Below are positions 1-5,802 of a stretch of 6,808 nucleotides of DNA, piece after piece (the first letter of the stretch is position 1; every line of letters begins with the position of its first letter). The notes beneath the pieces are model-generated. The model saw nothing but the letters and a program-made list of their open reading frames with translations, ran no database searches and was not told the origin of the DNA. The stretch lies in the NCBI GenBank assembly GCA_937893205.1, contig CALBJU010000387.1:1-6808 (forward strand), written 5' to 3'. The DNA comes from an uncultured Bacteroidota bacterium (GTDB lineage Bacteria; Bacteroidota; Rhodothermia; Rhodothermales; UBA10348). A program made the translations under genes and the position numbers.

Positions 1-288
1 CTGATCGTAACCTACTTCCTGCACACGGTTGGAGAACTTTGTCTCTCTCCCGTTGGAATGTCATCCATCACCAAGCTTGCTCCAAAAGGACGCGTGGGTC
101 AGATGATGGGAATCTGGTTTGTGGCCACGGCACTGGGTAATCTTATCGCCGGACTCGTAGCTGGTGATATTGAGGGCCTGGGATTCGCTGGTCTCTTCCA
201 GCAGGTTGCCTGGATCAGCGCTGGAGCTGGACTGGTTGCACTGCTGCTTTCCAAACCACTTCAGAAGTTGGTGGGTAAGGTCGACTAA
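1..288 (+). CDS. POT/PTR2-family proton-dependent oligopeptide transporter, C-terminal part
   Basis: The reading frame is open from base 1 to the TAA at 286-288 and gives 95 residues of a protein whose start lies to the left of the window. The segment GELCLSPVGMSSITKLAP, followed by GRVGQMMGIWFVATALGN, matches what I know as the conserved late region of proton-coupled di/tripeptide symporters of the major facilitator superfamily. The usual pattern there is GE-x-x-LSP-(I/V)-G, then TKLAP, then a G-x-MMG-x-WF-x-ATALGN helix. Three hydrophobic stretches are visible, at about residues 1-19, 37-57 and 64-84, and would be the last inner-membrane helices. The protein ends with a short basic tail, LQKLVGKVD. 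The family imports small peptides with protons. The gene is convergent with the barrel gene and has no evident link to the polysaccharide cassette. The ATG at 58 is an internal methionine, not the start. The family call is firm; the exact substrate cannot be told. Confidence 0.9.
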   Translation: MIVTYFLHTVGELCLSPVGMSSITKLAPKGRVGQMMGIWFVATALGNLIAGLVAGDIEGLGFAGLFQQVAWISAGAGLVALLLSKPLQKLVGKVD

Positions 289-311
289 CTTTCAAATGGG
301 CTTACACGAAT

Positions 312-343
312 GTGGCGCGGGGTGCAAATGCACCCCGCGCCAC
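312..343. terminator. Perfect hairpin between convergent genes, probable transcription terminator
   Basis: The 14-base arm GTGGCGCGGGGTGC (312-325) is exactly complementary to GCACCCCGCGCCAC (330-343), with an AAAT loop at 326-329. It begins 23 bases after the peptide transporter stop and ends 37 bases before the stop of the convergent barrel gene, so it is placed to end transcription from either side. The flank on the plus strand is TTCTATATC, which is only moderately U-rich. The flank on the minus strand is not U-rich. It therefore lacks the classic T-run of an intrinsic terminator. The position and the very GC-rich perfect stem still make a terminator or 3'-end stabiliser the best reading. 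Confidence 0.75.
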
Positions 344-380
344 TTCTATATCAATCAGACCCCGCTGCCCGCGAATCCAA

Positions 381-2087
381 CTAGAACGAAGGATTGATAC
401 GGAACCAAAGTGAAGGCTTGTAGCCCGTTCCAAGGTCGCGCAGAGGCCAGGAGACTTCCAGACGAATCATCCGATCATCCAGTGCGATCCCAAATCCAAC
501 AGAGGAGATGACATCGTCTATGGAAAATTCGTCGGTCCCAGCCGCGAGATTGGTCCAACCCGCATCGAGGGTACCAAAGAGCGTTACGTCATCGAACAAC
601 CAGTCCATGATGTCCGGCTCGTAGAGCGAAAATTCCGCATTTGCGAGTAGCATTCGCGTACCCAGAAACTCGTTTTGATTGTAGGCGCGAACCGATCCAA
701 TGCCTCCAATCGTGAAGGCCTTTTGCAATGGCACCGTTCCCTCGGTAAATCCGCCCCGCAATCGAAGACTCAAGCCGGAGTCACGAGTCAGACGGGCGTA
801 GGCGCGAACATCTCCCAAATATCTGGAAAAGTCGAAATCTCCACCCAGGCCTTCTCCAATCTCGGCTTCCAATCTGAATGCCGCTCCACTGGGTCGACGG
901 CGGAACGAGCTTATCTGTCCACCTTCTACAGCAAAAACGAGAGAACGCATATCGCCTTCGTTGATGGCTGGATTCTGCCTGAAACTGTCTCCGCCAAAGA
1001 GTGACCAGGAAGCCTCATTTTCGAGGCTCGTATACTCGTCTGCTCTAAAACCCGCACTGATCTGGAAGAATGAAGTCACACGGCTTACGAGATAGGCTGT
1101 CCAGCCTTCGGTCTGGTAGTAGTCGAAGAAATCATGTCTGAACAACGCGGCCGCGCTCGTATTTTCTGCCCACGAAGCCTTCCAGAGGTCGTTGGTACCG
1201 GTATTAAGGTGATAGGCACCACCAACCTTGACATCGAAATTCGGGTTGCGACGTCGGTTTCCCAGGCGAGTCTCGGCGCCGATCTCGTAGCGCCAGTCGC
1301 GCATACCAATGGCATATCCAACCTGGCCGTAGATGCGTCCCCTATCCCAACTGGACCATTCGAGGGGAGAACGAGCGAATCCGAGAAAGAATCCTTCTAC
1401 GCGATTGTATCTGAATCCAGGGATCGTACGGTACAGTCCGTGCTCCCGGTAAGGCCAGCGGTGGCTCAGCTCTCCGGTGAAAGCATGGGTGCTTGAGCGC
1501 CAGTCCATATTGTACTTCCCCCAATCGCTAGTGCGGTTTCTCCAGCGATCGCTTCTGTCTTCCCATTCGTTATCGTCATCCCACCACCAGTCATCACGCG
1601 TACGTATCGTAATGCGTTCTTTCCCTTTGCGAATTTGGTAGCGATTGACAGATCGGCGAGAAATTCGAACGTCGTCGCCAGCCTGATCGATGGCATCGTT
1701 CAGGTCATCAAGTAGATTTTCAAGTCGTCTGGACAGATCGTCCTCGCCGCGTCGCTCGAGAGCCCGGACGATGCTTTTCAGCTCTCGCTCAATCTCCCGA
1801 AGCATTTCTACGAGATCCTCCTCGGGTATCGCACCTCGAAATCCACCTGTCACCGGGCCAGCGAGAGTTAATCGGTTGCTGATGGATAAGATCTGATCAG
1901 AAATGGGTTCAGTTGCGTGCCGCTGGGTCACGTCCTGGAGCAATCCCATAACTTTCTGCACTGCGGAAACGACTGACTCGTATTCCGCAGGCACTTTGCT
2001 CGTTATTCTTTCCTGGGCACTGACCTCGGTCGTCCACATCCCCAAAAGTAAAAAAGCAGTAAAAAGCGTCGTAAACGGTTGTCTCAT
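381..2087 (-). CDS. Outer-membrane beta-barrel protein with Omp85/D15-like C-terminal domain and N-terminal helical region
   Basis: The protein has 568 residues. Residues 1-24 look like a Sec signal peptide: basic start, hydrophobic core TAFLLLGMW, and cleavage after VSA. Residues about 35-140 are charged, helix-rich and probably coiled-coil (for example LVEMLREIERELKSIVRALE at 92-111). A Trp/Asp-rich linker covers about 164-197. From about 200 onward the sequence alternates polar and aromatic residues, as in amphipathic beta strands. Features recalling Omp85/surface-antigen barrels are YNRVEGFFLGF (227-237), GGIGSVRAYNQNEFLGTR (461-478, similar to the VRG(F/Y) loop-6 motif), NAEFSL (483-488), the SVGFGIAL strand (529-536), and a final LWFRINPSF ending in Phe like a BamA-recognised beta-signal. 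No POTRA repeat is apparent, so assembly-factor function (BamA/TamA) is not supported. It is more likely an outer-membrane pore or secretion-type barrel of unknown substrate. The ATG at 2087 is chosen because the signal peptide starts there. A weak AAGGGA lies 13 bases upstream (2101-2106). It is downstream of the polysaccharide cassette on the same strand. Confidence 0.8.
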   Translation of the reverse strand: MRQPFTTLFTAFLLLGMWTTEVSAQERITSKVPAEYESVVSAVQKVMGLLQDVTQRHATEPISDQILSISNRLTLAGPVTGGFRGAIPEEDLVEMLREIERELKSIVRALERRGEDDLSRRLENLLDDLNDAIDQAGDDVRISRRSVNRYQIRKGKERITIRTRDDWWWDDDNEWEDRSDRWRNRTSDWGKYNMDWRSSTHAFTGELSHRWPYREHGLYRTIPGFRYNRVEGFFLGFARSPLEWSSWDRGRIYGQVGYAIGMRDWRYEIGAETRLGNRRRNPNFDVKVGGAYHLNTGTNDLWKASWAENTSAAALFRHDFFDYYQTEGWTAYLVSRVTSFFQISAGFRADEYTSLENEASWSLFGGDSFRQNPAINEGDMRSLVFAVEGGQISSFRRRPSGAAFRLEAEIGEGLGGDFDFSRYLGDVRAYARLTRDSGLSLRLRGGFTEGTVPLQKAFTIGGIGSVRAYNQNEFLGTRMLLANAEFSLYEPDIMDWLFDDVTLFGTLDAGWTNLAAGTDEFSIDDVISSVGFGIALDDRMIRLEVSWPLRDLGTGYKPSLWFRINPSF

Positions 2088-2270
2088 GTCGAAATACTAT
2101 TCCCTTAAACCTCAAATGTGTTGTAGCCAGAATGGCTTCAGCCCACCCAGTGAGCTTGTTTTCATCGATACGTTTCAGCACTGGAAACGGTTACAGGTTG
2201 GATTGAAAGCATCGGAAGAAATGCAAGAAGGTTTGCGTGAGGAGCCGAAAAACAATCTCCGAGGAAACAC
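2088..2270. other. Intergenic gap between flippase and barrel genes; possible leader/promoter region
   Basis: This 183-bp gap separates the end of the flippase gene from the start of the barrel gene; both are on the minus strand. It is the only gap of this size in the minus-strand series, so the barrel gene may have its own promoter here. I could not find a convincing -35/-10 pair or a Bacteroidota-type TTTG/TAnnTTTG pair. I also found no good intrinsic terminator after the flippase stop: GGAG/CTCC (2241-2244 and 2257-2260) gives only four pairs. A small inverted repeat at 2171-2189 is listed separately. Open frames crossing the gap look like shadows. Confidence 0.5.
2171..2189. repeat. Small inverted repeat upstream of the barrel gene
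   Basis: CGTTTC (2171-2176) and GAAACG (2184-2189) are complementary, with AGCACTG between them. The pairing can extend by AG/CT if one base bulges. It lies about 84-102 bases upstream of the barrel start codon. It could be a regulator half-site pair or a small leader hairpin. A repeat of this size can also occur by chance, so the call is weak. Confidence 0.25.
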
Positions 2271-3509
2271 CTAATCGGTCGACTCAGGAGAAGATCTCGC
2301 GATCGTCAAGCCAAACAGCAGCATGATAATGACCTGCGTGGCTACTGTAGCGGCGGCTGCGCCCATTGCCGAGTAGAGGGGAATAAAATACAGATTCAAC
2401 CCGATGTTGGTGACCGCAGCGAGTCCAAGTATGGCGGCGAGTCTGTTTTGCTTGTTGCTTGCCGTCAAGACCGTAGTCATAATCTGATTGATCGAACCCA
2501 ATACGAACGAGAACACGAGAACTTGCAGGAGCAGTACCGCCGGTTCGGCTTCCGAATGGGCATCGATGAGACCTACAATCACAGGAGCGAAAATAAAAAC
2601 AGCCACAGCAGCGATAATGCTCAATCCGCCCATACCGAGGGCACCACGTCTGGCCAGCACCCGAAATTCCTCTCGGCTTGTTTCATAAAGTGAAGAAAGG
2701 CGAGGAAGTAGCACCGAAGTGACTATGTAGGGAAGAAGTACCATCGCTTCCGTCACCCGGAAGGCGATTCCATACTGGCCGGCTACCAATTCACCCTCAA
2801 ATGCCTCGATCATGATACTATCCGTTCGGTAGTACAGTAGCACGAATACGCTTGCGAGGCCAAGAGGAGCCGCTTTGGGCATGGATGTCTTGAAAAATTC
2901 GAGCGAAAAGAGGGCCAGTCTAAATTTGGCAATTTTGGCACTGACCCAGCCGAAGTTCAGGAAAAACGACACCAACATTCCTGCACTCATTCCCAGAAGT
3001 GCGGAAGATGCGGTGGGAGTGTAAGTGAGGGCGATCCATCCAAAAGCGACGACAAAGATCTTTTCGAGAATGGTCGAATATGCCTCGAAGCGAAAAATTT
3101 CATGAGCACGAAACATGGCGCGGCAATACTCGAGGAGGTTGCGGGCAAGAACGTAGGTACCGGCGAACAGCACGATTTCGATGCCTGAACTTGGGCCAAT
3201 AGCCCATTTGATGGCGAGTCCAATTGAAATAGCGAGGAGCGAGAAAAAGAGTCTCGAAACCATAAAATTCGAAAAGAAGATATCTGAGCGATCCCTCGAG
3301 CGGGCCAGTTCGCGAATGGTGTAGGTGCTGGAACCAAGCGTAAGAGAGCCGTCGCAAATACTCATCAATGCGAGAGCAGCCGTCATGGATCCGTACTGTG
3401 CGAGTCCCATGTATCGGATACACACATACGTAATAAAAACGAACCAGATCGGCTTCACAGCTACGTTGCCGATCGTCAGCCAGGAGATGTTTCTAGCGAT
3501 CTGATTCAT
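2271..3509 (-). CDS. Wzx-like lipid-linked oligosaccharide flippase (MOP/MATE superfamily polysaccharide biosynthesis protein)
   Basis: The 412-residue protein is hydrophobic throughout, with about 12 predicted membrane helices, the usual size and topology for Wzx flippases. These move undecaprenyl-diphosphate-linked oligosaccharide repeat units from the cytoplasmic to the periplasmic side of the inner membrane. Family-like signs are the N-terminal NISWLTIGNVAVKPIWF (7-23), RAHEIFRFEAYSTILEKI (134-151), YYRTDSIMI in a mid-protein helix (226-234), GQYGIAFRVTEAMVLLP (244-260), and NLYFIPLYSAMGAAAATVAT (372-391) near the C-terminus. The start ATG (3507-3509) shares ATGA with the stop of the upstream glycosyltransferase and has a strong AAGGAG seven bases before it. 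It is the last gene of the coupled four-gene unit. The family call is secure. The glycan substrate cannot be read from sequence. The segment VLARNLLEY (120-128) recurs in the ligase-like protein. Confidence 0.88.
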   Translation of the reverse strand: MNQIARNISWLTIGNVAVKPIWFVFITYVCIRYMGLAQYGSMTAALALMSICDGSLTLGSSTYTIRELARSRDRSDIFFSNFMVSRLFFSLLAISIGLAIKWAIGPSSGIEIVLFAGTYVLARNLLEYCRAMFRAHEIFRFEAYSTILEKIFVVAFGWIALTYTPTASSALLGMSAGMLVSFFLNFGWVSAKIAKFRLALFSLEFFKTSMPKAAPLGLASVFVLLYYRTDSIMIEAFEGELVAGQYGIAFRVTEAMVLLPYIVTSVLLPRLSSLYETSREEFRVLARRGALGMGGLSIIAAVAVFIFAPVIVGLIDAHSEAEPAVLLLQVLVFSFVLGSINQIMTTVLTASNKQNRLAAILGLAAVTNIGLNLYFIPLYSAMGAAAATVATQVIIMLLFGLTIARSSPESTD

Positions 3510-4636
3510 AGAGCAACTCCTTGCTCGCGTTCAACCTCAGTTATCAATTCAATCCACGCCCGCTGAACTTGGTCGGTGCTGAATGTCGACAGAAACTTCA
3601 TTCGAGCATGTTGAGAACAACGTTTCCAAGTTTCTCGATCACTGAGTTCCAGTATGGCGTCTCGAATGGATTCCGGACTCCGGGGAGGTACAACACGGCC
3701 TGCCTTTTCGAAGTCAATCATCGCGGGCATTCCACCATCATCGGCGACGATAGCGGGCGTTCCAGCACAGAGGGCCTCTATGATGGAAAGCGGCTGTGCT
3801 TCTCCCAGGTAGGAAGGCAGTACAAGAATATCGGCCTCCCGGTGCAGTCTCCTTATTTCGGATCGGTCCGTAACAGGACCCAGGTGGCGGACCGATTCTG
3901 ATGCGCCGTGTTGCGCCACCAGACGACCAAATTCATTTTTGTCGCCCCGAGTCAACCACGCGCCCGCAAAGTCGAATTTGACGGGTACAGAAGCATCCAA
4001 CAACAAAAACGCAGCGTGCAGCACATCCAGATAGCCCTTTTCCTGAATCATGTTGCTCAAGAATAGCACTCGTAGTGGTTTTCCAGGTCCACGTTCTGTT
4101 TTCGAGGTCACGTCGCCTTCAGCAGTCTGGGTAATGAGATCAATCGAGTTGGGTACTACAACTCGCTGGGTGCTGCTCAGCCAGTGGCTGCACAGCGCCG
4201 AGAGGGCCTCATCGGTGAATACAACCCGGGACAGTGAGGCCGTGGCCCCCGGGGCCGTCCAACGAGTGGTGAATTGTGTGAACAGGCGCGCAAACCTTCC
4301 CCAATGCACGACTGCGATCACACGACGCGACCTCAGCTGAGGCCAGATGGTCAACAGATCACGAAAGTGACCTAAGGGTTGTGGCGATATTGACAACCAG
4401 ATCACCGTCGCATCACCATGTTCAGACAAAGCCGCGCGCAGCCGTTTTCCTATTTTTCGAAACGACGAAATCTTATCTGGAAAACGGGTATCGATCGGCA
4501 CCATAGTGTCAATTGCGATACAGGAATATGATCCAGCCATAACGTCCATGAAGCGAGCCGTTGAAACAGACTGCCCATCGAGCGGTGGCGGAAACCTGCC
4601 GACTACGATTAGTTTCTTGTCGATCTGACTGGTCAT
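3506..4636 (-). CDS. GT-B fold glycosyltransferase, family 4-like, with intact EX7E motif
   Basis: The protein has 376 residues, normal for a GT4 retaining glycosyltransferase. The N-terminal Rossmann-like half begins LIVVGRFPPPLDGQSVST (9-26), the glycine/proline-rich acceptor-side loop typical of these enzymes. The linker contains VVVPNSIDL (159-167). The C-terminal nucleotide-sugar-binding half starts at LRVLFLSNMIQEKGYLDVL (188-206) and continues with FAGAW (223-227), HLGPV (251-255) and the EX7E motif GEAQPLSIIEA, with Glu279 and Glu287. After this comes GTPAIVADDGGMP (292-304). No membrane helix is evident, so it should act at the cytoplasmic face of the inner membrane, adding a sugar to a lipid-linked oligosaccharide. 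Donor and linkage cannot be predicted. The start ATG shares one base with the upstream stop (TAATG at 4634-4638) and has no strong ribosome site of its own, so translation is probably coupled. In the phosphate-binding position the sequence is LSNMIQEKG, keeping the Lys but not the usual GR. Confidence 0.88.
   Translation of the reverse strand: MTSQIDKKLIVVGRFPPPLDGQSVSTARFMDVMAGSYSCIAIDTMVPIDTRFPDKISSFRKIGKRLRAALSEHGDATVIWLSISPQPLGHFRDLLTIWPQLRSRRVIAVVHWGRFARLFTQFTTRWTAPGATASLSRVVFTDEALSALCSHWLSSTQRVVVPNSIDLITQTAEGDVTSKTERGPGKPLRVLFLSNMIQEKGYLDVLHAAFLLLDASVPVKFDFAGAWLTRGDKNEFGRLVAQHGASESVRHLGPVTDRSEIRRLHREADILVLPSYLGEAQPLSIIEALCAGTPAIVADDGGMPAMIDFEKAGRVVPPRSPESIRDAILELSDRETWKRCSQHARMKFLSTFSTDQVQRAWIELITEVEREQGVAL
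3517..3522 (-). promoter_or_regulatory. Ribosome binding site of the flippase gene
   Basis: AAGGAG on the minus strand lies seven bases before the ATG at 3507-3509, inside the last codons of the upstream glycosyltransferase gene. It supports that start and shows that this host uses Shine-Dalgarno pairing at least here. Confidence 0.75.
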
Positions 4637-5802
4637 TAATTGCGCTCTGATCGTTCTTGCATCACGAAGCGAATGGCGTTTTCGAGGCCGTCAATCATTC
4701 TATCCAGACCTAATTCAGCCCGAGAATACTCGCTCGCCGCGGTTGAAAATTCGGCTTGGGATGCGAGGATTGCACGAATGCCTCCAGCCAAATCTTCAAT
4801 CGAATCTGAGGGCGTCAGGATACCGTTCTCGTCCGACACAATGTAACTCCCCTCAGGGCTGTGCATGCGAGCATCACCAACCGGCACGGCAGCAATGACG
4901 GGCACACCAAGGCTGAATGCATGGTTTACGGAAAGTCCAAGATATCCCGGATTGAGCAGGACGTCGGAGGCAAAGATGAAGGGAGCCGATTCAGACAGGT
5001 CGGTGACAGCTCCGAGAAACCGAGTCGTCAATTCTAGCTCTGCGGCTTTCCTCTCCATTTCCATTCTTTCCGGACCGTCGCCGATGATTATCAATGAAAC
5101 CTCATCCTTTCCAAGCATCGCTGCCGTTTCCAGCACCCTGTAAACGCCCTTTTCCCTAATCAATCTTCCCAGGAACAGTATCGTTGGTTTGTCTGGAAGT
5201 AGGAGACGGTCTCTCACGGATTTTTTGCCCTCCCTCTCCAGCCGCGTATGTAGGGCGAAAAGCGAAGGTGTGTCCAGCGTATTTCGAGCAACAAACACCT
5301 TTTCAGTGCCAATCACCGAGCCAAGATCCTTGGCAATCTGATCTGTATAACAAATTGAGGCGTCCGCATGGCGCGCCAGTCCGACACGATATCGGTCGCG
5401 GAGGTCCGACGATCCGAGAGGCCTACTGTTTGATGAAAAATGCCCCCACAGGATGGTCCCGCGGTCTCGGCGCCGCGCTTCTCGCATCAAGAATGGAAGA
5501 GAAAGCGAGCGCGGAGATTCTTCGGCGAGGACGATTCTGGAATCAGGATAGCTGTTCAGCGCTGAGTCGAACGGCTGCCAGTGCATTCGATCACCGCCTA
5601 TCCAGGAATTCTTGAGCGTGTGACGTCGATACCCTGTCCGATCTGTTATGGAGAGCCCGGCCATCGACGACCCCCGTGGCGGCTCTCCCGCGCAGACGAC
5701 CAATCCGTCATCCAACCTCTTGTTCAGGGCTTCAAGAACCGGCACGCGATAACCGGGAACGAATCGGGTGAAATAGAGGATGGGATGTTGTCGGTCAACC
5801 AT
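4636..5802 (-). CDS. GT-B fold glycosyltransferase, family 4-like, with degenerate EX7E motif
   Basis: The start chosen is the ATG at 5800-5802, giving 388 residues. It forms TGATG with the stop of the upstream ligase-like gene and has AAGGGG ten bases before it. A start at 5883 is also open but would add 27 residues, unlike a GT N-terminus, read from the upstream gene in another frame. The chosen N-terminus, PILYFTRFVPGYRVPVLEAL (7-26), begins directly with a beta strand and an acceptor-side loop. The C-terminal half has the donor-binding pattern: TILFLGRLIREKG (207-219; Arg213 and Lys218 for the diphosphate), IIIGDGPE (238-245), FLGAV (262-266), then NPGYLGLSVNHAFSLGVPVI (284-303). In that last segment the two EX7E positions are Gly286 and His294. 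I recall other GT4 proteins with P-G-x-x-GL-x-x-x-(H/D) here, so this is probably a natural subfamily, not a dead enzyme. The protein is likely cytoplasmic or peripheral on the inner membrane and builds the lipid-linked glycan with its neighbour. Sugar specificity is unknown. Confidence 0.87.
   Translation of the reverse strand: MVDRQHPILYFTRFVPGYRVPVLEALNKRLDDGLVVCAGEPPRGSSMAGLSITDRTGYRRHTLKNSWIGGDRMHWQPFDSALNSYPDSRIVLAEESPRSLSLPFLMREARRRDRGTILWGHFSSNSRPLGSSDLRDRYRVGLARHADASICYTDQIAKDLGSVIGTEKVFVARNTLDTPSLFALHTRLEREGKKSVRDRLLLPDKPTILFLGRLIREKGVYRVLETAAMLGKDEVSLIIIGDGPERMEMERKAAELELTTRFLGAVTDLSESAPFIFASDVLLNPGYLGLSVNHAFSLGVPVIAAVPVGDARMHSPEGSYIVSDENGILTPSDSIEDLAGGIRAILASQAEFSTAASEYSRAELGLDRMIDGLENAIRFVMQERSERN

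Noticed and set aside
1134..1496. Plus-strand open frame of 120 codons opposite the barrel gene
   Set aside because: It is antisense to a gene with a clear signal peptide and barrel pattern. The translation has no motif and looks like a codon-bias shadow, as does the frame at 675-1004.
2088..2115. Bacteroidota-type promoter just before the barrel start
   Set aside because: TTTG and TAGTATTTC are present on the minus strand but the spacing is too short, the second element is not TAnnTTTG, and transcription would begin inside the coding region.
1909..2181. Minus-strand 90-codon open frame starting in the gap and running into the barrel gene
   Set aside because: Most of it overlaps the signal peptide and helical region of the barrel gene in another frame, and the product has no hydrophobic or domain pattern suggesting a real protein.
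2241..2260. Possible terminator after the flippase gene
   Set aside because: Only GGAG/CTCC can pair, around a long loop. The T-run sits inside the loop, not after the stem.
1903..2274. Plus-strand 123-codon open frame across the intergenic gap
   Set aside because: It overlaps the start of the barrel gene and the end of the flippase gene on the opposite strand and shows no domain or ribosome site, so it is treated as a shadow.
5184..5615. Plus-strand open frame of 143 codons opposite the first glycosyltransferase
   Set aside because: It lies wholly antisense to a well-supported gene, its product is rich in Arg/Pro/Ser with no recognisable domain, and no ribosome site was evident.
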